From: DAOUBP01 sp034432655
Lineage (GTDB): Bacteria; Chloroflexota; Anaerolineae; CG2-30-64-16
Reading direction: 5' to 3'
DNA length: 51,293 nucleotides
Assembly (NCBI GenBank): GCA_034432655.1
Contig: DAOUBP010000067.1
Span: 1-51,293, forward strand
In this document: positions 31,715 to 39,955 of the stretch, one piece after another
Numbering within the stretch: the stretch's first letter is position 1
Layout of the letters: every line of letters begins with the position of its first letter
Translations under genes and position numbers: made by a program
Notes under the pieces: generated by a model
What the model was told of the DNA's origin: nothing
The model's database searches: none
Seen by the model: only the letters and a program-made list of their open reading frames with translations

Positions 31715-33496
31715 CTACCCCTTGGTCACGATGTACCGATTGAGCACCAGCAGATCGAGGTCGCTGCTGAAGAAGGTGTGCAGCGCGTTTTCGGGGGTCG
31801 TGACGATCGGCTCGGCGCGCAGGTTGAAGCTGGTGTTGAGGAGCACGGGCACGCCGGTCGCCTGGCCAAAGCGACGCACGGTCTCGTAGTAGAGCGGGTT
31901 CCATGCACGACGGATGGTCTGCAAACGTCCCGTGCCCATGTGGTTTACGGCCGGGATCTCCGCGCCCCGCTCCCCGTGCACCGGCGAGACCATTAGCATG
32001 AAGCGCTGCGGATACTGCCCCTCGGCCTTCTGCAGGTCGAAGTAGCGCGGAGCATCCTCTTCGGTGACCACCGGCGCGAAGGGGCGGAAGAGCTCCCGGA
32101 ACTTGATCTTGCTGTTGACGATGTCCTTCATCTCCGGCCGTCGCGGGTCGGCCAGGATCGAGCGGTTGCCCAGCGCGCGCGGCCCCCACTCGAAGCGCCC
32201 CTGGAAAAGGCCGATCACCTTGCCCTGCAACATGGCGTCCACCATGCGGTCGGCCAGCGCGCCTTCGTCGGCCACGCGCTCGAACTTCAGGCCCCGGCTG
32301 CGCAGCGTCTGCTCGATCTCGGCGTCCGTGTACTCCGCGCCGTAATAGGCATGTTCCATCACGAACCGCCGCGGCTTGCCCAGCAGCACGTGCCAGACGT
32401 AGAGCGCCGCGCCGAGCGCGCCGCCGGCATCGCCGGCGTTCGGCTGGATGTACACCTGCTCGAACGGCCCCTCGCGCATGATGCGGCCGTTGGCCACGCT
32501 GTTGAGCGCGACGCCGCCCGCCATCACCAGATTCTTCATGCCGGTCTGCCGGTGCGCGGTGCGCGCCATCCGCAACATGGCCTCCTCGGTCAGGCGCTGC
32601 ACGCTCGCCGCGACGTCGGCGTAATACTGGTTCTCGTCCGCCTGCCGCTCGCGGCCGCGGATGTCGTCGCCGGTGGTGCGGGTGAAGAAGGGCGCCTCCG
32701 GCTGCCGCGGCGGGCCGAAGAGATCCACGAAGCGCCGGTTGTAGGTCTGGTCGAGCGAGTAGTGGTAGCTGAAGTAGTCCATGTTCAGCCACAGGCTGCC
32801 GTCATCGTAGACCTTGACGATCTTCGCCAGCCTGTCCATGTACCTGGGCTGGCCGTAGGGGGCCATGCCCATCACCTTGTACTCGCCGCTGTTGACCTTG
32901 AAGCCCAGCCAGGCGGTGAAGGCAGAATAGAGCAGGCCCAACGAGTGCGGGAAGCGCGTCTCGTGGGTCAGAGTGATGCGGTTGGCCGGGCCGACGCCGT
33001 TCCACTGCGCCGTGGCCGCGCCCAACGTGCCCGTGGTCCATTCACCCACGCCGTCAATCGTCAGCACGGCGGCCTCGGTGAAGGGCGCGCAGTACATGGC
33101 GCTGGCCGCGTGCGCCAGGTGATGTTCGACGAAGAGAATGCGGTCGGCCGGCACGGGCAGCTTGCTCTGCAAGAGCGACCGCATCCACAGCTTCTCGCCC
33201 AACCAGGCGATCATCGCTTCGCGGAACACCTGCCAGGAGCGCGGGAACGTGTCCAGGTGCGAGAGCAGGATGCGCTCGAACTTGGGCAACGGCTTTTCGT
33301 AGAAGACGACGTAATCCAGGTCGTGGATCGAGATCTGCGCCTGGCGCAGGCAGTAGTCAATGGCCTGGCTGGGAAAGCGATGGTCGAACTTGACGCGGCT
33401 GAACCGCTCCTCCTGCGCCGCGGCGATCAGCTCGCCATCGGCCAGCAGTGCCGCGGCCGAATCATGGTAGAGGGCTGAGATGCCGAGAATGTACAT
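31715..33496 (-). CDS. Carbamoyltransferase (NodU/CmcH/TobZ family)
   Basis: 593 residues, ATG at 33496 (MYILGISALYHDSAAALL). The N-terminal YgjD-like ASKHA domain shows HDSAAALLADGELIAAAQEERF, HHLAHAASAMYC and LTIDGVGEWTTG, then NLVMAGGVALNSVANG and IQPNAGDAGGALGAAL. The C-terminal part has QGRFEWGPRALGNRSILADPR and an LLNTSFN motif near the end. These enzymes make carbamoyl-adenylate from carbamoyl phosphate and ATP, and carbamoylate sugars or natural products. Preceded on the same strand by a small membrane protein and DUF5989 and facing an SGNH hydrolase, it probably decorates a cell-surface glycan. Confidence 0.93.
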   Translation of the reverse strand: MYILGISALYHDSAAALLADGELIAAAQEERFSRVKFDHRFPSQAIDYCLRQAQISIHDLDYVVFYEKPLPKFERILLSHLDTFPRSWQVFREAMIAWLGEKLWMRSLLQSKLPVPADRILFVEHHLAHAASAMYCAPFTEAAVLTIDGVGEWTTGTLGAATAQWNGVGPANRITLTHETRFPHSLGLLYSAFTAWLGFKVNSGEYKVMGMAPYGQPRYMDRLAKIVKVYDDGSLWLNMDYFSYHYSLDQTYNRRFVDLFGPPRQPEAPFFTRTTGDDIRGRERQADENQYYADVAASVQRLTEEAMLRMARTAHRQTGMKNLVMAGGVALNSVANGRIMREGPFEQVYIQPNAGDAGGALGAALYVWHVLLGKPRRFVMEHAYYGAEYTDAEIEQTLRSRGLKFERVADEGALADRMVDAMLQGKVIGLFQGRFEWGPRALGNRSILADPRRPEMKDIVNSKIKFRELFRPFAPVVTEEDAPRYFDLQKAEGQYPQRFMLMVSPVHGERGAEIPAVNHMGTGRLQTIRRAWNPLYYETVRRFGQATGVPVLLNTSFNLRAEPIVTTPENALHTFFSSDLDLLVLNRYIVTKG

Positions 33497-33515
33497 GTGG
33501 CGTGTCGTTCTCCAT

Positions 33516-33752
33516 CTAAAACTGCTGGCGGCTGGCCGACAGGTCGCCGTCCTGCGCGGGCCGCGCGATCCAGTTGGAACCGGCCGGCGGCCGGCGCAGA
33601 CGCAAGGGGTCCGTCAGCCGCCGCGTGATCAGGGCAAAGGGGACGAGGACCGTGAAGTAGAAAAGGGTCAACAACAGGCGCGCCTGAAAGTCGCCGAAAT
33701 AGCCGGCGATCTCCGTCCATCCACGCCAGAGTCGAATCAGAAAAGGCTTCAT
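33516..33752 (-). CDS. Small membrane protein of the carbamoyltransferase cassette
   Basis: 78 residues, ATG at 33752 with a weak TAAGGGA site. One hydrophobic segment (~22-45, ARLLLTLFYFTVLVPFALITR) is followed by a Pro/Arg-rich cytosol-type tail (LRLRRPPAGSNWIARP). No named domain is recognised. Its place, 10 bases after DUF5989 and 19 bases before the carbamoyltransferase, matches the small accessory membrane proteins (SxtJ-like in some clusters) that accompany this enzyme, but I see no SxtJ signature. Confidence 0.7.
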   Translation of the reverse strand: MKPFLIRLWRGWTEIAGYFGDFQARLLLTLFYFTVLVPFALITRRLTDPLRLRRPPAGSNWIARPAQDGDLSASRQQF

Positions 33753-33762
33753 GATCGGTCCC

Positions 33763-33933
33763 TTAGAACAGCGTGTAGATGAAGGGCCCTACCCCGGCCA
33801 CACTCCCCAGCACGATCAACGCCGCGAACACCAAAAGCACAACCACCATCGGCAAAAGCCACCATAAACGGCGGCCCCACAGAAAGCGAAATAGCTCCCC
33901 CAAAGTGGTCAGGATGCCACGTAAAGCAATCAT
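33763..33933 (-). CDS. DUF5989 family small membrane protein
   Basis: 56 residues. ATG at 33933 (MIALRGILTTLGELFRFLW) has GAGAGG upstream. The pattern 'LGELFRFLW..R.LWWL.PMVVVLL.F..L......GVGPFIYTLF' is that of DUF5989, a one-helix protein found almost only next to carbamoyltransferases. The C-terminus FIYTLF is intact. Function is unknown; a scaffold or membrane-recruitment role for the carbamoyltransferase is a reasonable inference. Confidence 0.88.
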   Translation of the reverse strand: MIALRGILTTLGELFRFLWGRRLWWLLPMVVVLLVFAALIVLGSVAGVGPFIYTLF

Positions 33934-33964
33934 CTTTACCTCTCCATTATGATCCGGTTGCGTC

Positions 33965-34462
33965 CTAATCACGCACCACCGGTTGCTCCCCTTGCCCGCG
34001 ACGTCTCCCCTGATAGATCGCAGCGGCTGTCAACGTCAGCCCGTACAGTAGGTGCGCCAACAGCCAGGGCCAGGAACGCAGCACCTCGCGCACGGCCGGC
34101 TCTAAGAACCGGCCGATGATCAGGCTGCCGACGGCCCAAATCACGAAACCGAAGAGCAACCCAACTCCGATCAGCCCGCGATCCGGGATACGTCGCTGGC
34201 TGAGGGCATATAACAGCCCCAACAACCCGGCGACTGCCAGATGGAGGGCCAGCCCCATGGCCATCAAGGCCTCCGACGTCGCGTCCGCTGGAACCGCCAC
34301 GAGGCCGATACGGGTCAAGGCAAGGCCCGGCGGCATGTGCGAGACGGGATTGAACACCTGGAGGAGAGCCAGCATCAGTAATGCACCGCCCATTCCTGCC
34401 AGGAGACCTTCCAGCGGCTTCAACATCAAGTCGCCGCTGCGATAGGGTGAATCGGAAATCAT
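33965..34462 (-). CDS. Unrecognised four-helix membrane protein
   Basis: 165 residues, ATG at 34462; a second in-frame ATG at residue 13 is an alternative start, and neither has a strong Shine-Dalgarno. Hydrophobic segments lie near 18-38 (LLAGMGGALLMLALLQVF), 67-86, 95-115 (LIGVGLLFGFVIWAVGSLII) and 130-150. The C-terminal tail is charged. It is the first gene of the minus-strand carbamoyltransferase cassette, 31 bases before DUF5989. It may resemble DUF6789-like proteins, but the match is too weak to assign. Confidence 0.7.
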   Translation of the reverse strand: MISDSPYRSGDLMLKPLEGLLAGMGGALLMLALLQVFNPVSHMPPGLALTRIGLVAVPADATSEALMAMGLALHLAVAGLLGLLYALSQRRIPDRGLIGVGLLFGFVIWAVGSLIIGRFLEPAVREVLRSWPWLLAHLLYGLTLTAAAIYQGRRRGQGEQPVVRD

Positions 34463-34506
34463 CTATCGTCATCCCCGCGCTACGTGATCTATCACTGGTA
34501 CTGCAG

Positions 34507-34534
34507 ATTGTAGGCGGATTGGGCAGGATGTCAA
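34507..34534 (-). promoter_or_regulatory. Sigma70 promoter of the carbamoyltransferase cassette
   Basis: On the minus strand: TTGACA (34534-34529), 16-bp spacer, TACAAT (34512-34507). The first ATG of the cassette is 45 bases downstream. Confidence 0.65.
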
Positions 34535-34583
34535 ACAGGGGTTTGTTGCTCTGTTGTTTTGGAATTGCAGGTCAGGAGGTTAG

Positions 34584-34703
34584 GGGGCCTATCTCAAGCT
34601 GGTGGCCGGGGCGGGGCTGCTGGTGGTGAGACTGATCGCGGTTGTGGGCAGGCTGCGGCGTCGGTCACAGCCGTTCGCCAGGGACAGGGCGGCCAGCCGC
34701 TGA
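34584..34703 (+). pseudogene. C-terminal relic of a membrane protein
   Basis: An open segment without a start codon encodes GAYLKLVAGAGLLVVRLIAV, then an Arg-rich tail ending at TGA 34701-34703. It looks like one transmembrane helix plus basic tail left from a larger gene. Its end shares sequence with the end of the SGNH gene, and palindrome copy 2 follows 22 bases later. Low confidence. Confidence 0.3.
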
Positions 34704-34725
34704 CCGAACGGCAGATGATCACCAG

Positions 34726-34758
34726 ACGTGCCAGGCACCTGCCAGGTGCCTGGCACGT
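34726..34758. repeat. 33-bp palindromic element, copy 2
   Basis: Base-for-base identical to 31674-31706. As at copy 1, it lies about 20 bases after a stop codon. The two copies bracket the carbamoyltransferase cassette. Confidence 0.95.
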
Positions 34759-35113
34759 GAGCACGAAAGGGCCTTATCCGCAGGCCGCGGCCACCGAGAA
34801 GAAGCTCGGCGGGTCGCGGCAGTTTGACCTCATCATGGGCTTCTTGCACCTGGTGCAAGGGATCCTGATGGTTGTGCTCAGCAACGCGCCCACCTATCCG
34901 AGCTACACCAACTTCCTGAAGTTCGATATCTTCGCACTGAACATGTGCTTGCAACACAAGAAAGTGGGGCGCTGGGCAGACTACCTGTGCGGCGAGCGCA
35001 TCTACATTGACCAAATCCCATCCTCGCTGCGGGCAGATTCCATCTACCTCCGAGATTCCAAGATTCAAGTGTTGACGCCGTCTAGTGCGTGTGGTAAGAT
35101 TGTTGTGTCATAA
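34757..35113 (+). pseudogene. Heliorhodopsin-like N-terminal remnant
   Basis: From a GTG at 34757 the frame encodes a polar leader, then RQFDLIMGFLHLVQGILMVV (one helix), LSNAPTYPSY and TNFLKFD. This order, 'R.FNL.MG.LHL.QG..M..LSN....P...T.FL.FD', is what I know from helix 1 and the first extracellular loop of heliorhodopsins. After about residue 60 the similarity ends; the rest (to 35113) has no helices and no retinal-binding lysine. It is therefore a truncated relic or an N-terminus fused to unrelated sequence. An alternative is an unknown small membrane protein. The identification is from memory of the family, not a search. Confidence 0.4.
35072..35100 (+). promoter_or_regulatory. Candidate promoter of the LysM lipoprotein gene
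   Basis: TTGACG (35072-35077), 17-bp spacer, TAAGAT (35095-35100), about 70 bases before the ATG at 35170. Confidence 0.4.
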
Positions 35114-35169
35114 GCGGTTATCCATACTCTGCGTATCCCTGGCGTGCAGCGTTCGATCGGAGGCAAACT

Positions 35170-36015
35170 ATGATTTCCCGTCCCAAATGGTTTTTCAGCC
35201 TGGCCTTGCTCGCTGTCTTGAGCCTGGCGTTGGCCGCGTGTGCGCGTGAGCGCCCTCTCCTCACCGAGACCCCCAGGCCCACTGCGCCGGCCGCACGCGG
35301 CACGGTCCCGCCTTCACCCACGCCACCACTCCTGGTTACAGAGGTCACCCTCTCCGGGGCAGCGGGCGCAGCCGGCGCGCAAGCTACTGCGCCGACCCCG
35401 GCCGCTGCGGTAACTCCCACGCCGCCCGCGCCGCAGCAGGTCGTCGTCAGCCCCGCAGCGCCGGGCACGGGGACGACCGGCGTTGCTTACTTCACCTATA
35501 CGGTGCAGGCCGGCGATACGTTGGCCCAGATCGCCGCGCGTTTCAACGTCAGCCAGGAAGCGATCGTGCAACTGAACGGCCTGACCGATCCGAACGTGTT
35601 GACGGTCGGTCAACAGTTGAAGATCCCGGGTGCGCCGCCGGCTGATGCTGGCACGACAACTTCAACCTCGCCCACCACCTCGATCTACGTTGTGCAGGCC
35701 GGTGACACCCTCAACGCGATCGCCCGGCGGTTCGGCACCACCGTGGCCGAATTGATGCGGCTGAACAATTTGACGAACCCGGATCGCATTGTGGTGGGCC
35801 AAAAGCTGGTTGTGCCGGCCGCGGGCAGCGGCGCGCCCGCGACCGACACGTCTCCTGTCACCGGCTCGCAGCAACGCACCCATGTGGTTCAGAAGGGCGA
35901 GACATTGCTCTCCATCGCACGGCGTTATGGCGTTACCGTCCAGGCCATTCAAAAAGCCAATAACATCGCCAATCCTGATCTGATCTTTCCCGGCCAGGTG
36001 CTGGTCATTCCCTGA
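35170..36015 (+). CDS. Lipoprotein with three LysM domains
   Basis: 281 residues, ATG at 35170, GGAGG upstream. Signal peptide with lipobox ALAAC (Cys ~24), so it is membrane-anchored on the outside. A Thr/Pro/Ala-rich linker (~30-105) follows. Three LysM repeats come next, each about 44 residues: YTVQAGDTLAQIAARFNV (~111), YVVQAGDTLNAIARRFGT (~176) and HVVQKGETLLSIARRYGV (~238), each ending with a GQxLxIP-type strand. LysM binds GlcNAc-containing glycans such as peptidoglycan. No catalytic domain is present, so it may be a wall-binding scaffold. The gene is monocistronic, with its own terminator. Confidence 0.93.
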   Translation: MISRPKWFFSLALLAVLSLALAACARERPLLTETPRPTAPAARGTVPPSPTPPLLVTEVTLSGAAGAAGAQATAPTPAAAVTPTPPAPQQVVVSPAAPGTGTTGVAYFTYTVQAGDTLAQIAARFNVSQEAIVQLNGLTDPNVLTVGQQLKIPGAPPADAGTTTSTSPTTSIYVVQAGDTLNAIARRFGTTVAELMRLNNLTNPDRIVVGQKLVVPAAGSGAPATDTSPVTGSQQRTHVVQKGETLLSIARRYGVTVQAIQKANNIANPDLIFPGQVLVIP

Positions 36016-36046
36016 TGCTGGCTCGCCTGTATCAATGTGCGTTTCC

Positions 36047-36085
36047 CGGCGTCGTTTCGTTGTTCCGAGGCGACGCCGCTTGTTT
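36047..36085 (+). terminator. Terminator after the LysM lipoprotein
   Basis: CGGCGTCG (36047-36054) pairs with CGACGCCG (36071-36078), followed by CTTGTTTT. Confidence 0.75.
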
Positions 36086-36122
36086 TATAGGGAACGCAGA
36101 TAGCACACGCACAATCGGAGCG

Positions 36123-36140
36123 CGGCATCCTCAGATGCCG
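36123..36140. repeat. Small hairpin CGGCATC-CTCA-GATGCCG
   Basis: Perfect 7-bp stem with a CTCA loop, related to the terminator stem at 28929-28944 (CTCG loop). No T-run follows. It lies in the gap 36086-36337, where nothing else stands out. Confidence 0.6.
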
Positions 36141-36337
36141 CCTGTTCGTATCTGAGCATGCAAACTCCGCTATGTGTGATGTCTATCTGTTGTCTCCATC
36201 AGATTGTTTTTGACGCCAAGTGCCATTCGTGCTATCATGTTGATCAATCTCAAACGGGTCATCGGAGCCCTCCCCTGGCGACAAGGCGCCTGCGCGGAGG
36301 GCATCCATTTTTACCGGGTCGGAGGCCAGCGGCTCGT

Positions 36338-37447
36338 ATGCGGGTCGGAATTGACGCCAGGCTTGTCTATTTCACGCGCGCCGGGATCGGTGAATATACG
36401 CTGCGGCTGACCCAGGCGCTGGCTGCAGCATACCCGGATGAGACGTTCTGTCTTCTGCAAGATGCGCGCAGCAGACATCCTCTGGTGCGGGCGCCGAACG
36501 TGACCATCGCCAACACGCTGGTGCCATCCCACCATCGGTTCGAACAGTGGCTGTTACCCTGGGTGGTGGGCCGTTTGCAGGTAGACGTCTTTCACAGCAC
36601 CGACTTCATTCCCCCCTTGCGCTATCGTGGTCGTCTGGTGATCACCATTCACGATCTGGCCTTTTTGATCTATCCCCATTTTCTGACCCGGGATGCGGCG
36701 CGCTACTACGGCCAGATTGACCGCGCTGTGCGGCGCGCGCAACACATCATCGCCGTCTCGCAGAGCACCAAGAACGACCTGATCCGGATGCTGGGCGTCC
36801 CGGATGACAAGATTACCGTCATCTACGAGGCGGCCGATCCCTTGTTTCAGCCGTTGGATCGCATTACAGCGCTGCAATCAGTGCAGGCATTGTACGGCTT
36901 GCCTGAATCGTTCATCCTTTTCGTCAGCACGATCGAGCCGCGCAAGAACGTCACCGGGCTGCTGCGGGCATATCGGCGGTTGCGCGATGATTACAAGTTG
37001 ACCCCCGCTTTGGTGTTGGTCGGATCGCGCGGCTGGCTCACCGATGAGGTGGATGAATTGGTGGCGAAGTTGGACCTGGGCCAGCATGTCTTCTTCCTGG
37101 GCCGGGTGGATGCGCCGACGCTGCGCTACCTGTACAACGCCGCCCTTTGCCTGGTGCATCCAGCTTTTTACGAGGGTTTCGGCCTGACGCCCCTGGAGGC
37201 GATGGCCTGTGGCACACCGGTGATTGTGTCCAATGTTTCCAGCTTGCCGGAAGTCGTGGGGGATGCCGGCCTGTTGGTGAATCCGCAGAACGACGAGGAA
37301 ATCACGATTGCTTTGTGGCGGCTGTTGACCGACGAATCGCTGCGCGCCGAGCTGCGGGCCAAGGGCTTGCAGCGGGCGGCGCGCTTTTCGTGGGAGCAAG
37401 CGGCCGCGCAGACGATGGCTGTTTATCGGCAGGTCGTCGGCCAATGA
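36338..37447 (+). CDS. GT4-family glycosyltransferase
   Basis: 369 residues. ATG at 36338 (MRVGIDARLVYFTRAGIGEY) is chosen because the family begins with this strand and GGAGG lies 12 bases upstream; longer in-frame starts give an unrelated leader. GT-B fold: N-terminal acceptor domain with GIGEYTLRLTQAL and DVFHSTDFIPP, then VITIHDLAFL and VSQSTKNDLI. The C-terminal donor domain has FVSTIEPRKNVTGLLRAY and the EX7E signature in FYEGFGLTPLEAMACGTPV, plus GDAGLLVNP. It most resembles mannosyl/rhamnosyltransferases of surface polysaccharides. First of a three-glycosyltransferase plus methyltransferase run. Confidence 0.92.
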   Translation: MRVGIDARLVYFTRAGIGEYTLRLTQALAAAYPDETFCLLQDARSRHPLVRAPNVTIANTLVPSHHRFEQWLLPWVVGRLQVDVFHSTDFIPPLRYRGRLVITIHDLAFLIYPHFLTRDAARYYGQIDRAVRRAQHIIAVSQSTKNDLIRMLGVPDDKITVIYEAADPLFQPLDRITALQSVQALYGLPESFILFVSTIEPRKNVTGLLRAYRRLRDDYKLTPALVLVGSRGWLTDEVDELVAKLDLGQHVFFLGRVDAPTLRYLYNAALCLVHPAFYEGFGLTPLEAMACGTPVIVSNVSSLPEVVGDAGLLVNPQNDEEITIALWRLLTDESLRAELRAKGLQRAARFSWEQAAAQTMAVYRQVVGQ

Positions 37448-37484
37448 GTTTTCAGCCGACAACTTTGGCGCAGGCAGAGGCTCG

Positions 37485-38765
37485 ATGGCGCGTATTCTGG
37501 TCCTGACTCCGCAATTACCTGTTCCGCCCCAGGCGCTCACCGGGACATCTCAGGGCACGACCATCCGCAACTATCACCTGATCGCTGGCCTGGCGCGGCG
37601 TCACACCGTTGACTTGATCTCGTTCGTGGCACCCGGCGATCCGGCTGTCCCTGCGGGTGGCGGTTCCTCCGTTGCGTTGGATACGTTGCACAGTCTGTGC
37701 GGCCGGGTCATCCTGGCGCCGCAGCCGGTGCGCGGCTTGCTGCTGCGGGCCCGGGACACCTTGATCCGGCGCCAGCCCGACATGGCGCTCCGCCTGGAAT
37801 CGGCCCTGATGCGACAGAAAATCGCTCACCTGCTGCAAGAGGCAGCCGGGCCCTACGACGTGATCCAGGTCGAAGGCCTGGAGATGGCGCCCTATGTGTT
37901 CTCTGAAGGGGACAGTTTGGGCGCCCTCTCTTCCGCGCGGTCACGGCCGTTGACGGTGTTCGATGACCATAATGCCGAATATGTCTTGCAACAACGGGCG
38001 TTCCTGACCGACATCCGACATCCCCGGCGTTGGATCGCCGCAGCCTACTCCTTTGTGCAGTGGCAGAAGCTGACAGCGTATGAGCGGAAGGTGTGTCGGG
38101 CGGCCGATCGGGTTGTGGCGGTCTCAGAAGCGGATGGCGCAGCATTGCAACGGCTGGTGCCGGGTTTGTCGGTTACCGTGGTGCCCAACGGCGTTGACCT
38201 GGAGTTCTTGCGCCCCGGCGTGGTGCCGCCGCCCGCTGATATGCGACAACCGGCGCTGGTCTTTACCGGCAAGATGGACTACCGGCCCAATGTGGACGCA
38301 GTGCTCTGGTTCGCGGAGGCGGTGTTGCCGTTGATACAGGCTGAGGTGCCGGCCGCGCATTTCTACGTTGTGGGCCAGCAACCACACCCGCGGCTGGCAT
38401 CTCTGGCCCGGCATCCGGCTATCACGCTCACGGGGCGCGTGCCCGATGTGCGGCCCTACATTGCCGGTGCCGGCGTGTATGTGGTCCCCTTGCGCATTGG
38501 CGGGGGGACGCGCCTGAAGGTGCTGGAGGCCATGGCGATGGGCCAGGCGATCGTTTCCACGCGGCTGGGGTGCGACGGTTTCGCCTTTCAGGACGGCCGT
38601 GAGGTTCTCTTCGCGGATCAGCCGGCCGAGTTTGCCGACAAAGTCATTCGCTTGGTGCGCGACCCGCAGGCTGCGGCGCAATTGGGCGAACGGGCCAGGG
38701 CCTATGTGACAGCCCATTTCGGCTGGGAGGCCATCCTGCCCCGGCTGGAGGCGGTGTACGGTTGA
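37485..38765 (+). CDS. GT4-family glycosyltransferase (EpsH1/PEP-CTERM-associated type)
   Basis: 426 residues, ATG at 37485 (MARILVLTPQLPVPP). The N-terminal domain has QGTTIRNYHLIAGLARRHTVDL and DDHNAEYVLQQRAF. The donor domain has FTGKMDYRPNVDAVLWF, HFYVVGQQPHPRL, LTGRVPDVRPYIAGAGVYVVPL and GGGTRLKVLEAMAMGQAIVS. This layout matches sugar transferases of exopolysaccharide loci. The gene is 37 bases after the first GT4, and the next start (TTG) overlaps its stop. Confidence 0.9.
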   Translation: MARILVLTPQLPVPPQALTGTSQGTTIRNYHLIAGLARRHTVDLISFVAPGDPAVPAGGGSSVALDTLHSLCGRVILAPQPVRGLLLRARDTLIRRQPDMALRLESALMRQKIAHLLQEAAGPYDVIQVEGLEMAPYVFSEGDSLGALSSARSRPLTVFDDHNAEYVLQQRAFLTDIRHPRRWIAAAYSFVQWQKLTAYERKVCRAADRVVAVSEADGAALQRLVPGLSVTVVPNGVDLEFLRPGVVPPPADMRQPALVFTGKMDYRPNVDAVLWFAEAVLPLIQAEVPAAHFYVVGQQPHPRLASLARHPAITLTGRVPDVRPYIAGAGVYVVPLRIGGGTRLKVLEAMAMGQAIVSTRLGCDGFAFQDGREVLFADQPAEFADKVIRLVRDPQAAAQLGERARAYVTAHFGWEAILPRLEAVYG

Positions 38766-39931
38766 GCGACCGCACTTTGCGCCAGAGCGTCCGGGCGGCA
38801 TTCCTGCAGGCCGTGGGCCCGCTGTATGCCGGGAGGCGGCTGCCACGAAGCCCGCGTTCTCTGCTTTTGATCCGTCCCGACCACCTGGGCGATGTGCTCT
38901 TCCTGACTCCGGCGCTCCATGCTCTCCGCCGCGCGCTGCCCGCAGCGCACATCACCCTGTTGGTGGGGCCGTGGGCACAAGAGGTAGTCCGGGACAACGC
39001 CGACCTGGATGCCGTGATCACCTGTCCCTTTCCGGGCTTTGAACGCCGGCGCAAGGCGGGTCTTCTGGCTCCGTATCGGTTGTTGTGGGCGCAGGCGCGT
39101 GCGCTGCGTGCCCGCGGTTATGAGGCAGCCGTCATTTTGCGGTTTGATCATTGGTGGGGGGCCTGGCTGGCAGCGGCGGCCGGTATCCCGTTGCGCATCG
39201 GGTACGCTGTGCCGGAAGTGCGGCCGTTTTTGACCCATGCCCTGCCGTATCGGCCCGACCGCCATGAGGTGGAACAGAACGCGGCCCTTTTGGATCAGCT
39301 GGCCGGCGGGTTGCCCGTTCCCGTGGGCCCGTTGCGCTATCGCGTCCGCCCCGAGGAACGGGCTTGGGCGGCCGCGCAGCTCGCGGCTGTCGGCGTCCGG
39401 GATGGGGAACGCGTGGTGGCGATTCATCCCGGCGCGGGTGCGGCAGTGAAACAGTGGCCGCCGGCTGCCTGGGCTGCGGTGGCCGAGGCCCTGGCCGCTT
39501 ATCCCGACGTCCGGCTGCTGTTGACCGGAAGCGCTTCAGAGGCCCCTTTGACACAGGCTGTCGCCGGCCTGCTGACCCGGCCGGTGGCCGATATGGCCGG
39601 GCAGACGACCCTTGGCCAGCTTGCGGCCCTGTACGAGCGGTGCGCGTTGGTCTTGGGCTCCGATTCGGGGCCGTTACACCTGGCGGTCGCCGTGGGCGCG
39701 GCAACCGTGCACCTGTACGGCCCGGTGGCGGTGGCGAAATTCGGGCCCTGGGGCGCTCGGGAGCGACAGGTGGCCTTGACTTCCCCCTGGGCCTGTGCGC
39801 CGTGCCACCGGTTGGACTGGCCGCCAGAGACGTTGGGCGATCATGGCTGTGTCGCTGCTATCCGGCCAGAGGATGTCCTGGCTGTGGCCGAAAAGTTGCT
39901 ACAGTTGCCAAAATCGGAGGTTGTGCAGTGA
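38762..39931 (+). CDS. GT9-family (heptosyltransferase-like) glycosyltransferase
   Basis: 389 residues. TTG start at 38762 overlaps the previous stop (TTGA), so it is probably coupled. GT-B fold with LLLIRPDHLGDVLFLTPALH (N-terminal nucleotide-sugar or acceptor region), AVILRFDHWWGAWLA, VVAIHPGAGAAVKQWP and LVLGSDSGPLHLAVAVGAAT with LYGP. It belongs to the ADP-heptose:LPS transferase family. In bacteria without LPS these enzymes build other surface glycans, so no heptose is implied. The C-terminal HxxDWPPETLGDHGC region is family-typical. Confidence 0.9.
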   Translation: MSDRTLRQSVRAAFLQAVGPLYAGRRLPRSPRSLLLIRPDHLGDVLFLTPALHALRRALPAAHITLLVGPWAQEVVRDNADLDAVITCPFPGFERRRKAGLLAPYRLLWAQARALRARGYEAAVILRFDHWWGAWLAAAAGIPLRIGYAVPEVRPFLTHALPYRPDRHEVEQNAALLDQLAGGLPVPVGPLRYRVRPEERAWAAAQLAAVGVRDGERVVAIHPGAGAAVKQWPPAAWAAVAEALAAYPDVRLLLTGSASEAPLTQAVAGLLTRPVADMAGQTTLGQLAALYERCALVLGSDSGPLHLAVAVGAATVHLYGPVAVAKFGPWGARERQVALTSPWACAPCHRLDWPPETLGDHGCVAAIRPEDVLAVAEKLLQLPKSEVVQ

Positions 39932-39955
39932 AGGTTTCCAAGGAGGGGTATTGAT

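Noticed and set aside
34559..34756. N-terminal extension of the heliorhodopsin-like frame through palindrome copy 2
   Set aside because: The extension is translated repeat sequence with no conserved residues; the GTG at 34757 is a better limit.
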